Shown here in pieces: positions 50,842-59,420 of a DNA stretch of 64,000 bases; position 1 is the stretch's first letter, and every line of letters starts with the position of its first letter. The notes below the pieces were generated by a model, which saw only the letters and a program-made list of their open reading frames with translations, made no database searches and was not told where the DNA came from. The position numbers and the translations under genes are program-made. This stretch comes from Syntrophomonas sp. Lineage in GTDB: Bacteria > Bacillota > Syntrophomonadia > Syntrophomonadales > Syntrophomonadaceae. Where the stretch lies: contig JAENZE010000003.1 in NCBI GenBank assembly GCA_016841425.1, forward strand, positions 186,001 to 250,000, in the 5' to 3' direction.

Positions 50842-51691
50842 ATTTTAATACCTCCTCAGTTAATGCGGTATACATGGTATAAGGAATTTCGTAACCATAC
50901 TTGTGGTGCAGATTCATGCATACGGCAGTAAAATCCATAGCAGCAGCCGCACGAGAAGTTTCCGGGATTACGGTATTGAACAATCTATGATAACCCCCTT
51001 CAGCTTCGCTCAGTTTTAGCAGGGTGAGCTGGTTAGTATGGTGTATGTTTTGTTTGCGGAATTTGTTAGCGACTACGCCCAGGGGGTGGATAGCTATTCC
51101 GGTGCTAGCTGATAATCGTTTAATACGGCTTACAATCTGGGGGATGCCATAGGTAGATAGGACATCAGGAATAACTGGAATTAAATAATGCTGACTGATA
51201 ATGAGACCGTTCTGGGTAATTAAACCCAGGTTGGGCGGACAATCTATCAGTATCACATCATAGCCGGGAAGGTGATCTACTACTGCCTCCGCCAACACCG
51301 TAACTGGTTTGAAGGGTAAAAATCTGCTGACTGGTATGTTAATAATCAGATCCTGCAATTCGATTAGGTCCAGGCTGGATGGAAGCAGATCGAGACCATT
51401 AATGCCCCCTCCGACATTGGATACATTCTTAATAATAGCCTCTTCGGCCGAAAAGATACTGGTATTTTCGAGTTTGTCCCGGAAAAGCTGCATTAACGTC
51501 TGCCCCCGAATATTTCTCCTGGCCCATACATCTTCTCCTATTAGAGCAACCGTAGCATTAGTTTGTGGGTCCAGATCTATTATCAGTACCTTCAGATTAT
51601 GGTTGAAGGCCATAATTTCTCCTAGAGCTATGGTGATAGTAGTCTTTCCTACCCCACCTTTCAAATTTATAATACTTATTACTTTCGGCAT
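50828..51691 (-). CDS. ParA family ATPase
   Basis: A 287-residue P-loop ATPase. Start 51691 is chosen because GGGAAGTG lies just upstream and the product then begins MPKVISIINLKGGVGKTT, the deviant Walker A with its signature Lys. Walker A' (LIIDLDPQTNAT) and Walker B (VILIDCPPNLG) follow. An extra segment RRNIRGQTLMQLFRDKLENT lies between them. A chromosomal ParA-ParB pair with parS sites is not seen; the partner is the 134-residue protein. It may position a cellular cargo or be left from a plasmid or integrated element. Tandem repeats lie just upstream. Confidence 0.88.
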   Translation of the reverse strand: MPKVISIINLKGGVGKTTITIALGEIMAFNHNLKVLIIDLDPQTNATVALIGEDVWARRNIRGQTLMQLFRDKLENTSIFSAEEAIIKNVSNVGGGINGLDLLPSSLDLIELQDLIINIPVSRFLPFKPVTVLAEAVVDHLPGYDVILIDCPPNLGLITQNGLIISQHYLIPVIPDVLSTYGIPQIVSRIKRLSASTGIAIHPLGVVANKFRKQNIHHTNQLTLLKLSEAEGGYHRLFNTVIPETSRAAAAMDFTAVCMNLHHKYGYEIPYTMYTALTEEVLKYVQA

Positions 51692-51826
51692 AAAGCACTT
51701 CCCAATCGCTGTTATATTTAACATTATTTCTGTACCTGGACCAGTTAATCCTGCATGGTTATAGACGAGGTCAGGCACTAACTTACTTTATTTATACTCT
51801 TAGCAAACCAGGAATAAGTTTAGTAG

Positions 51827-52173
51827 CTCAAGCAAACATGTCTTTATGACACAAGTGCAGACGAAAATTTACGGATGAATGCTTAAGAGCGCTTGGGCCC
51901 GGTCTTACTATCTCCATATAAGTTAGCTAGTGCTGCTTTAGCTTGATGGGTTAAAACAAGTTGTGTTCCCCGCTCAATGAATCGCCTTTATCCCCCTGCG
52001 CTAACCTTAAGCATTCATTCCCAAGAAGCTATTTTAGTACTAAGCAAACATGTCTTTATGACACAAGTGCAGACGAAAATTTACGGATGAATGCTTAAGA
52101 GCGCTTGGGCCCGGTCTTACTATCTCCATATAAGTTAGCTAGTGCTGCTTTAGCTTGATGGGTTAAAACAAGT
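51827..52173. repeat. 1.6 tandem copies of a 212-bp repeat
   Basis: Segment 51830-51961 (132 bp) recurs without visible change at 52042-52173, a period of 212 bp. The part between (51962-52041) completes one unit. Inside the unit, ATGAATGCTTAAG (51875-51887) pairs with CTTAAGCATTCAT (52006-52018), so a full unit can fold into a long hairpin of about 145 bp. A diverged full copy lies at 60601-60815. The unit has no convincing coding frame. Confidence 0.85.
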
Positions 52174-52191
52174 GCCTGATCTCGTTATAAT
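52163..52191 (+). promoter_or_regulatory. Candidate promoter using the end of the tandem repeat
   Basis: TTAAAA (52163-52168), a 17-base spacer and consensus TATAAT (52186-52191) precede the DUF4349 gene by about 80 bases. The -35 element lies within the second repeat copy, which ends at 52173. Confidence 0.45.
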
Positions 52192-52272
52192 GTAAGAAAA
52201 GGCAGGATTTATCATATACCTGTTAGAAGGAATAATAAACTGCAAGCTTATAACAATAGAGGAGGTGCTGTT

Positions 52273-53247
52273 TTGATAAGTTATTCGAAAAGGAATAGTA
52301 TAAAATATACTGGTATTATGCTCCTGCTGATATTTCTTCTTCTGTTTTCAACCAGCATAACTGGTTGTGGCAAATCATCCTACTTAGAAACACGGCAGTC
52401 AGATACAGCAGATCAGGTTTCTCCTGGTTATTCGAGTTCAAATGAGTCCAGTGTTGACGGTGAGGCTGCTGAATCCAGCCCGGATTATGATAAGATGGTC
52501 CAGGCTAGTCCTGAGCAGGAACGAAAAGTAATACAAAATGCAGGTTTGGTTCTAACGGTAAGAGACGTAAGTCAAGTTGTGGATAAGATCATTAAAATCG
52601 GGCAGGACAATCAGGGATATACGGTAAGCAGTAACTTATCCCGGGGGGATGACTGGGTGCGCGGTGAGGTGAACATAAAAGTGCCTTCCGCCAAATTAAA
52701 CAGTGTTATGGATGAAATCGCTGCGCTGGGTGAAATAAAAGATGAAAGTATTTCTACTCAGGATGTAAGCGAAGAATATTATGATTCCCAGGCCCGGCTG
52801 GCGGTCTTGAAGAAGAAAGAAGAGCGGCTGCTGGCCTTAATTGATCAGGCTAAAACGATTGAAGAGATAATAAGTGTTGAAAATGAATTGACCCGGGCTA
52901 GAAGTGATATAGAAGTCCTGCAGGGGCGACTTAATTATTTGGAAAATGCCACGAGCTACAGTTCTATTTCGATTTCTTTAAGCCAAACGACAGCTGCCAA
53001 GGTGGAAGTGCCTGAAGGTATACTGGCTAAGGCTGTGCAGGGGTTTATTGACAGCGCCAATGGAGTTGCAGGGTTCTTGAGTGGTTTCTTTATTTTCCTA
53101 ATAGCCTTTATACCCTGGGCTATTCTTATTGCCATAATCATCCTGGTGCTGCGAGCATTAAAGCGAAAATACAATTGGGGCTTCAAGAAACAAAAGAAGC
53201 ATGCTGTCTTAACTAGAGAAGAACCAGAGCTTGAAAAACGAGAGTAG
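52273..53247 (+). CDS. DUF4349 domain lipoprotein
   Basis: A 324-residue protein starting with TTG, with GGAGGTG six bases upstream. A lipoprotein signal ends in SITGC (Cys near residue 32). DUF4349 follows, with QNAGLVLTVRDVSQVVDKI, VRGEVNIKVPSAKLNSVMDEI and the coiled-coil segment VSEEYYDSQARLAVLKKKEERLLALI. A C-terminal membrane helix (about 275-297) precedes a basic tail. Proteins of this family are cell-envelope proteins of unknown role. Confidence 0.85.
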   Translation: MISYSKRNSIKYTGIMLLLIFLLLFSTSITGCGKSSYLETRQSDTADQVSPGYSSSNESSVDGEAAESSPDYDKMVQASPEQERKVIQNAGLVLTVRDVSQVVDKIIKIGQDNQGYTVSSNLSRGDDWVRGEVNIKVPSAKLNSVMDEIAALGEIKDESISTQDVSEEYYDSQARLAVLKKKEERLLALIDQAKTIEEIISVENELTRARSDIEVLQGRLNYLENATSYSSISISLSQTTAAKVEVPEGILAKAVQGFIDSANGVAGFLSGFFIFLIAFIPWAILIAIIILVLRALKRKYNWGFKKQKKHAVLTREEPELEKRE

Positions 53248-53279
53248 GTCTACATAAATTTAACAATAATTATTTAAGG

Positions 53280-53306
53280 AGGAAGCCGGGACAGGTCCGG
53301 CTTCCT
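53280..53306 (+). terminator. Terminator-like hairpin after the DUF4349 gene
   Basis: AGGAAGCCGG (53280-53289) pairs perfectly with CCGGCTTCCT (53297-53306) around GACAGGT. The T-run is weak (GTTC). Confidence 0.6.
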
Positions 53307-53310
53307 GTTC

Positions 53311-53370
53311 AGCTTGCCGACCTTGTCGACAAGATGCCAGACTGATGACTAAAGCGAATCTCTAGGCAGG
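53311..53370. repeat. Partial copy of the long palindromic repeat of 17656-17863
   Basis: CTTGTCGACAAG, ATGCCAGACTGATGAC and AAAGCGAATC parallel the left arm of the element at 17656-17863 (TTGTCGACAA, GATGACAGGCCGATGAC, GAAGCGAAGATC). The copy runs into the 3' end of the minus-strand GGDEF/HD-GYP gene and supplies its stop codon at 53362-53364. Confidence 0.5.
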
Positions 53371-55851
53371 GTGATCTGAAATTCTAATTACACCGCTAGA
53401 ATACTCATCCAGTTTAAAATCCTGACTGGATATAAAAATATCTACCAGATCTGGATCGAACTGCAGGTTAGAACATCTCCTCAGTTCCTGTACCGCTTCC
53501 TGGATAGAAAGTTTGTCTTTATATGGCCGTCCCTGAATCATAACATCAAAAGCATCTGTTATTGCCAGCATACGGGCATGCAAAGGGATAGCATCTCCCT
53601 TCAGCCCCAGAGGATAGCCGGTACCATTCCAGCATTCATGGTGATACAGAATAGATTCTGCTACTGGTGCCATCTCTGGTGATGATTTAGCAATCCGATA
53701 TCCTATTTCGCTATGCTTTTTCAAAATATCCCATTCGGCACTGGTGAGCTGCGAACTTTTGTTTAGAATACTGTTGGGAACCGTTATCTTACCTATATCA
53801 TGCAGAACTGCCAGCAATATAAGTTCGTCTATCTCACTTTCCGGCAGATGCATATATTTACCCATCTTGGTCAGCATATTTTTTAACCGCTGGGTATGTT
53901 CCTCAGTTTCATGACTCTTGGTCAGAAGAGTCCTGACCAGCGAGGTTATAACTGCATTGCGATTGCTGGTGTGCTGCAGGAGTTTGTTGCGGTACATTTT
54001 TTCTTCCGCCCGGCGCAATATCTCCCTAATATCTTGATCAGGATCATTTTTTGTCATCATGCCGAAACTGGCACTTACCTGTAAGCCTTGTATTTCAATT
54101 TGTTCAATGGCTGCTTTAATTCTTTCACAGATCACTGAGGCAATAGCACTGCTGGTGGAAGGAAACAAAAGCATATATTCATCCCCTCCCCAGCGGCAGG
54201 TAATGTCATCTCTGCGGCAGGAATGCTTTATAACCCGAGCTACCTTGATCAGCAGTTCGTCACCTCGATCGTGTCCAAGAGCATCATTTATCAGTTTTAA
54301 TCCATTGACATCTATAACTACCAGACTCAAGGGCAGATTACCCGATGTATTGAAGCGCTCTAATCTATCCTCAAAATAAGAACGGTTATAAAGGCCGGTA
54401 AGTTTATCGTGAAAACTCAAATATCTAACCTTGTCTTCAGCCTGCTTACGCTCCGAGATATCTATCATATACCCCTGAATTTGGATTAATTCACCTTCAT
54501 CATTAAAAATGCCAGCTATATTTTCCAATATAGTAATTGGTCTGCCCTTAATATCATAAATAATTCGTTCTGAATTAGTAATCATTTTTTCCTGCTGTAA
54601 TTTTATCAATATGGCGTTCTTATTTGCCGAATGGAAAAGATTCCAGGCATTGGTTAAAGAGGCTTCCTCAAAGGATTTATAACCCAGCAGGTTAAGAAAG
54701 CTGGGGTTGCAGAGCAGTATATTACCTTCTGGGGTACATATGTAATTGGCCGATAATGCTTCCTCAAATAACTGCTGATATTGCTGTTGGCTTGCTGACA
54801 ACTGCTGATGGGCGGATTCAATCTCAGCCAGCATAAGATTAATATTATTAGTTAGACCGGCAACCTCATCTCTACCGATTACTGGAATCCTGGTGGAAAG
54901 ATCTTTGTTATAGCTTATTTGACTAACCTTGCATGACAGGAGTCTAACCCGGTTCAATATTAATTTGCTAAAAAGAATAATAATAAGAACAGTTATGAGC
55001 ATTATTATCAGGATAATGGCATATTCAAAATAGTTTAAAGAGGTTCGGGCCTGCTGGTATATATCTCGGGGCAGATTGACTTCCAGCATCACAGCGGGAT
55101 TATCATAGATATCCTTTAACAGGGTATGACCTGTTATTATGTGTTCATCCACTACTTCACAAATGATATCCTCGCTGTCCCTGCTTTCGTTTATAGAGCT
55201 ATCTTCCGATACCGGATGAGCATTATAATCGGCTGCAGAAAAAGCGATATGTGTGGTTGCGACTAATTTGCTTATCAGGCTCTTATTCAGCAATCGACCC
55301 ATAAACATGGTGCCAGCTGCGGGTCCTTCCCCATCGCTGGTGAGTATCGGATGAGCACTAAATAAGAGTATCCCTTCTGGCAGCTTAAGTAAACCCTTCA
55401 TATTACCTTCTGCGGTGGTGGTAGTGAGAATAGTATTATCTGGCTTAAAATGCTGCAGCAGGCTCAACGGAGGGGATATGTATTCATTTCGGTCCTGATT
55501 GTAGGCACTGCCTGCAGCTACCTCGCCATTATTATCGATTAATAGAATAGTATACAAATTAAGAGAGGAACAAATATCTTCCGTCAGGCAGCTTTCAAGA
55601 TATTCTTGATTGTGATCGGACATAAATTGGTAAGAGTCATCCCAGACGGCCCAGTCCTGGCAAAGAATGCCGAGGGAATTAAGCTGTCCGTCTATGGCAC
55701 CTGATACTTGTTCTACTTTTAATGAGGTATATGTATTTTCTAATTGCAGGTAGTTGTCCATAAATATCACATTGGAGATTTGATACAGTGAAAATAATAG
55801 TAAAATGCTTACTGCGACAAGGATGACCACCGTTTTCCGAATTAAAGTCAT
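53362..55851 (-). CDS. Sensor with CHASE4-like, HAMP, PAS, GGDEF and HD-GYP domains
   Basis: An 829-residue c-di-GMP protein with both synthesis and breakdown domains. Order: membrane helix (about 8-28), CHASE4-like extracytoplasmic domain (QDWAVWDDSYQFM), second helix (about 278-300), HAMP, PAS (about 350-470), GGDEF with CRWGGDEYMLLFP and an RxxD site (RRDD) five residues before it, then HD-GYP with VLHDIGKITVP and HHECWNGTGYP. All key HD-GYP residues are present. The net effect on c-di-GMP cannot be read from sequence. GGAGGGAG precedes the ATG. Confidence 0.9.
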   Translation of the reverse strand: MTLIRKTVVILVAVSILLLFSLYQISNVIFMDNYLQLENTYTSLKVEQVSGAIDGQLNSLGILCQDWAVWDDSYQFMSDHNQEYLESCLTEDICSSLNLYTILLIDNNGEVAAGSAYNQDRNEYISPPLSLLQHFKPDNTILTTTTAEGNMKGLLKLPEGILLFSAHPILTSDGEGPAAGTMFMGRLLNKSLISKLVATTHIAFSAADYNAHPVSEDSSINESRDSEDIICEVVDEHIITGHTLLKDIYDNPAVMLEVNLPRDIYQQARTSLNYFEYAIILIIMLITVLIIILFSKLILNRVRLLSCKVSQISYNKDLSTRIPVIGRDEVAGLTNNINLMLAEIESAHQQLSASQQQYQQLFEEALSANYICTPEGNILLCNPSFLNLLGYKSFEEASLTNAWNLFHSANKNAILIKLQQEKMITNSERIIYDIKGRPITILENIAGIFNDEGELIQIQGYMIDISERKQAEDKVRYLSFHDKLTGLYNRSYFEDRLERFNTSGNLPLSLVVIDVNGLKLINDALGHDRGDELLIKVARVIKHSCRRDDITCRWGGDEYMLLFPSTSSAIASVICERIKAAIEQIEIQGLQVSASFGMMTKNDPDQDIREILRRAEEKMYRNKLLQHTSNRNAVITSLVRTLLTKSHETEEHTQRLKNMLTKMGKYMHLPESEIDELILLAVLHDIGKITVPNSILNKSSQLTSAEWDILKKHSEIGYRIAKSSPEMAPVAESILYHHECWNGTGYPLGLKGDAIPLHARMLAITDAFDVMIQGRPYKDKLSIQEAVQELRRCSNLQFDPDLVDIFISSQDFKLDEYSSGVIRISDHPA

Positions 55852-56019
55852 AACTCCCTCCGGAATATTCTCATGAATTCATCCAATAATTATTCCACGA
55901 ATTGGTGAAAAAATCCTCTTTTATTAGGAAAAAAATCATAAAATATTATTTAAATGGGACGTAAAAATTATATTATGGGAAATCCCAGGCTATAACTCGG
56001 AATAGGTAAAATTTGAGAA

Positions 56020-56709
56020 TTAATTAATCCACATGCCTTTTAGGTTAAGAATACCATTTTCTATGGTTAGCGAATTTATAACTACTGAAAGATTACTATT
56101 CAATTCTTGTTCTAACCAGGGGGTAATAAGATTCTGAACCATGGCTATTTCATCAGCTGGCATAGAAATCTTGCCGAGTATTAGACTGCTGATATTCAGG
56201 CTAAGCTGCTGCTGGCTGATGGAAATGTTGCCCTGGATGTAGAAGGGTATGTTGTGGGTAAGACCAATATAATCCATGCCCTGCAATGCTTTTTGCTTTT
56301 TTATACCCAGATGTGAAGCGAAGGAGGAAACCTTATCTGTCAATAAGATACCTGATACCTCGGCAGTACCGAGTGAGTTAAGCTTGATTTGGGTTTCAGA
56401 AAAAGGCAGAGGGGATTGGGGGCGGAATACCAGGGCAGTAAGTTCTTCTGAGGTAAAGGTGATGTTAACTGGCACAGTTCTATTTGAGACAAGGAGATCT
56501 GCAGCACAACCATTGCTCGACTGCAATTTAAGCATTTTTTCACCAGCCCGCTTTGCATCCTGCGGAGTAGGATATACTCCTAGATCCAACGGCTCGATAT
56601 CAGCTGAAGTATCTTGATCTGCAGAATATGAGATCAGGTAAGCACATACCGGTATCATAAGCAGCAGGGCCAAAAATAAATAAACAGAGCTTTTCAATCT
56701 TCTCGTCAT
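56020..56709 (-). CDS. Secreted or membrane-anchored hypothetical protein
   Basis: A protein of about 229 residues with one N-terminal membrane helix (RRLKSSVYLFLALLLMIPVCAYLI) and an outer beta-rich domain. Repeated amphipathic strands (TQIKLNSLGTAEVSGILL, IPFYIQGNISISQQQLSLNISSLILGKI, VVINSLTIENGILNLKG) suggest an elongated lipid-binding-like fold, as in YpmS or LmeA proteins, but I cannot assign a family. The start is uncertain: ATG 56709 is very close to GGAAGG, and a TTG at 56766 has no site. Confidence 0.6.
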   Translation of the reverse strand: MTRRLKSSVYLFLALLLMIPVCAYLISYSADQDTSADIEPLDLGVYPTPQDAKRAGEKMLKLQSSNGCAADLLVSNRTVPVNITFTSEELTALVFRPQSPLPFSETQIKLNSLGTAEVSGILLTDKVSSFASHLGIKKQKALQGMDYIGLTHNIPFYIQGNISISQQQLSLNISSLILGKISMPADEIAMVQNLITPWLEQELNSNLSVVINSLTIENGILNLKGMWIN

Positions 56710-56828
56710 CCTTCCGGGATAAAATACTTTATCACCTAAAAAACAGTATATCCGCAAATATCTCAATATTTATTTTATAATATAATTAATATTTTTATAT
56801 AAGGAAATCAGGGAAGAGGTGGAGCAGA

Positions 56829-58016
56829 ATGAATATAAGCGGAAGAGCTGCTGTATCTGGTATGGCAGAACTGAAACCTGAAATAGATGCAGGCGGCAGG
56901 AGCAGTCTGGAACTGTTGAGTGAAGTTGCCAGCCGGGCGATTAAGGATGCTGGGTTAAGGAAGAGTGATCTTGATGGGCTCTTGGTAACTCCTCCGGCAG
57001 AAGACAGCTGTTTTATGTGGCCAGCCCAGGTAGCTGAGTACCTGAAGATGAGTCCCAGCTATATAAATATGGTAGAATTAGGCGGCGCTAGTGCCTGCGC
57101 AGCAATAACAAGAGCTGCTCTAGCAGTGACCGCGGGTTTATGCAGGCACTGTCTGTGTTTGAGTGGAGGAATATGGGACAGTCAGGTATTTAACAGCCAG
57201 GAGGGAAAGATGGCAGTAATGTCCCGGGCGGAAATAGATTTTGAACTTCCTTATGGCCCTATGGGATTTAATTCTGGTTATGCATTGATTGCCCAACGAC
57301 ATATGTATGAATTTGGAACTACCGTTGAGCAGATGGCAAAAATAGCGGTAGATCAGAGGCAAAATGCTCTGGCCAATCCGGATGCCCTTTTTAATAAACA
57401 AGCTATCAGCATTGAGGATGTTTTGAATTCTCCCCTTATTGTTGATCCAATACACCTGCTGGAGATAGTGAGACCATGCAGCGGTGCTGCAGCAGTTATA
57501 ATCAGCAGGTCAGAAGAGGCGATCGACATGCCAAATGTGCCTGTATATCTGCTGGGGATGGGTGAGGCCTGTACTCATAATTCTATTATATATTCGGACA
57601 GCATAACTGTTAGTCCGGTAAAATGGTCAGCTGCCCGGGCCTTTGCTATGGCAGGACTTAAGCCAGTTGACATGGACCTGCTATCCCTTTATGACTGTTA
57701 CCCTATTACCGTAATTGTAACTCTTGAAGATGCAGGATTTTGTGATAAGGGAGCAGGAGGATTTTTTGTGCAGAGTCATGATTTAACTTATCGGGGAGAT
57801 TTACCTCTTAATACTCACGGAGGACAGTTGTCTTTTGGGCAGCCTTCCTATGCTGGAGGAATGTCGCATGTAACTGAGGCTGTTCGGCAGCTAAGAGGGG
57901 AAGCGGAAAAAAGACAGATAAAAAATAACCGCTTGGCTTTTGTGAACGGGAATGGAGGGGTTATGAGTACCCAATCCAGTTTAATACTAGGGAGGGATAA
58001 GCATGACGTTAGATAA
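56829..58016 (+). CDS. Thiolase-family protein (SCP-x type)
   Basis: A 395-residue thiolase-fold protein. The N-terminal ISGRAAVSGMAE, the segment VELGGASACAAITRA where classical thiolases carry their nucleophilic Cys, and the C-terminal NTHGGQLSFGQPSYAGG match the SCP-x/acetyl-CoA acetyltransferase-like group. GGEALG-type Cys-His chemistry at the C-terminus is altered, so it may catalyse a different Claisen step or be a subunit. It overlaps a DUF35 gene by 14 bases; thiolase-DUF35 pairs form complexes in archaea and many bacteria. GGAAGAGGTGGAG precedes the ATG. Confidence 0.88.
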   Translation: MNISGRAAVSGMAELKPEIDAGGRSSLELLSEVASRAIKDAGLRKSDLDGLLVTPPAEDSCFMWPAQVAEYLKMSPSYINMVELGGASACAAITRAALAVTAGLCRHCLCLSGGIWDSQVFNSQEGKMAVMSRAEIDFELPYGPMGFNSGYALIAQRHMYEFGTTVEQMAKIAVDQRQNALANPDALFNKQAISIEDVLNSPLIVDPIHLLEIVRPCSGAAAVIISRSEEAIDMPNVPVYLLGMGEACTHNSIIYSDSITVSPVKWSAARAFAMAGLKPVDMDLLSLYDCYPITVIVTLEDAGFCDKGAGGFFVQSHDLTYRGDLPLNTHGGQLSFGQPSYAGGMSHVTEAVRQLRGEAEKRQIKNNRLAFVNGNGGVMSTQSSLILGRDKHDVR

Positions 58017-58380
58017 TGGTGAAAAATGGTTCAAAAAAGGACGTACCGCCCTCAAAATACAATATTGTCCAGCCTGTGAAAAATACATATTCTTTCCCAG
58101 AGAAATGTGCCCGTACTGTCTGGAGGTTAAACCTGAGTGGAAAGAGACCACCGGCCGAGGAATAATTTATAGCTATACCACAGTGAGAAGGAGTTCGCTG
58201 TCGGAATTCCAAGACCGGGTGCCCTACACCTATGCAATGGTTGAACTACATGAGGGCATACGTATTCCTACCAATATCATCAATTGCCCGGTTGACCGGG
58301 TTAGAATAGGTATGCCGGTAGAACTGGCCTGGATTGAGGAATCAAAAGAGACCATACCCGTGTTTCGTCCTGCACCATAG
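58003..58380 (+). CDS. Zn-ribbon/OB-fold DUF35 protein
   Basis: A 125-residue protein with a rubredoxin-like zinc ribbon (CPACEKYIFFPREMCPYC, near residues 23-40) and an OB fold (GRGIIYSYTTVRRSS). This is DUF35, the partner of thiolase-like and HMG-CoA synthase-like enzymes, thought to hold or channel acyl-CoA. The overlap with the thiolase-like gene implies a fixed complex. Confidence 0.9.
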   Translation: MTLDNGEKWFKKGRTALKIQYCPACEKYIFFPREMCPYCLEVKPEWKETTGRGIIYSYTTVRRSSLSEFQDRVPYTYAMVELHEGIRIPTNIINCPVDRVRIGMPVELAWIEESKETIPVFRPAP

Positions 58381-58384
58381 CAGG

Positions 58385-59140
58385 TTATTCCTGGTGCAAA
58401 AATTTCTTGACCCGCCGCCGGTAATTTTCGGTGTCCAGCATTTCAAAAAGATAGCTGGATTCCAACTTTAACGCCTGACCCAGTTCCATATCTAATCCCT
58501 GGTTAACCGCCTTCTTAATAGATTGCAGGTTGTAGACGTTTTTTGATGCAATGACTGCGGCTATCTCCTGGGCTTTGGCCAGTGCCAGGCCTGCTGGGGT
58601 AACATATTCGACTATACCCAGTGCCAGTGCCTCTCTGGCAGGGAGGCGCCTGCCGGTAAAGAGCATTTCTTTAGCCTTGCCATATCCTATCAGGCGAGGC
58701 AGTCTCTGAGTGCTGAATACTAAGCCAAGATTGACCCCCACTGCACCCATAACTGCAGTTTCATCCATTATGCGAATATCACTGCTTAAAGCAAGCTCAA
58801 ATCCGGCTCCCAGGGCATAACCGTTTATGGCAGATATAACCGGGCAGGGCAGAGCAGTAATATTTTCCAGCATATGGTATAATTCGAGGAAGTAATGTTT
58901 ATTTTCCTCTGTTGAGTTATGACCTTGTTCTTTGATGCTGGCTCCGGTACTGAAAGAGTGATTTCCCATACCGGTTATAATTACGACAGCCGTAGTGTCA
59001 GATAAGTTCTTACAGGCCTGCTGTAATTCCTTTATCATTGGTGATGATATCACATTGGCCGGTGGAGAATTTAACGTCAGAGTAGCAACTTGCTGGTCAA
59101 TTTGAATATCGATCAGCGGTTGATTTTGTAACTGGAACAC
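58385..59140 (-). CDS. Crotonase-family protein lacking the second catalytic Glu
   Basis: A 251-residue enoyl-CoA hydratase/isomerase-fold protein. GTG 59140 is preferred, about eight bases after GGGGGG; the ATG at 59158 has no site. The oxyanion-hole segment GYALGAGFELALSSDIRIM keeps the first Glu. Where hydratases have PExxLG the protein reads GAVGVNLGLVFSTQRL, so the second Glu is gone. A plain hydratase is therefore unlikely; isomerase, decarboxylase or hydrolase chemistry is more plausible. It converges on the thiolase-DUF35 pair with a 4-base gap. Confidence 0.85.
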   Translation of the reverse strand: MFQLQNQPLIDIQIDQQVATLTLNSPPANVISSPMIKELQQACKNLSDTTAVVIITGMGNHSFSTGASIKEQGHNSTEENKHYFLELYHMLENITALPCPVISAINGYALGAGFELALSSDIRIMDETAVMGAVGVNLGLVFSTQRLPRLIGYGKAKEMLFTGRRLPAREALALGIVEYVTPAGLALAKAQEIAAVIASKNVYNLQSIKKAVNQGLDMELGQALKLESSYLFEMLDTENYRRRVKKFLHQE

Positions 59141-59420
59141 TTGAATATCCCCCCTCATAATAAACCTGATAAAAATATAATAGTATAAATGTAATATTAT
59201 GTAAGCTAATTGCAGATATTTTATATATAATAATTATATTCCTTTAATGGATTTAAGGTTAGCAAAATAATGGCAGCATTTGGAACATCTAACCCAAAAC
59301 ATTGTTGGCCTGATGATTTGTCATATGCGGGAAGTTTAATTACAAAATATTTAGCCAGAACGATGGATTCTCATATCCATCCGGGTTTATAAAACGCTGG
59401 CATTTAACGGGAGGAATTCC

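Noticed and set aside
51830-52173. CRISPR-like array
   Set aside because: Only two copies of a 132-bp unit with one 80-bp interval; units are far too long and there are no cas genes.
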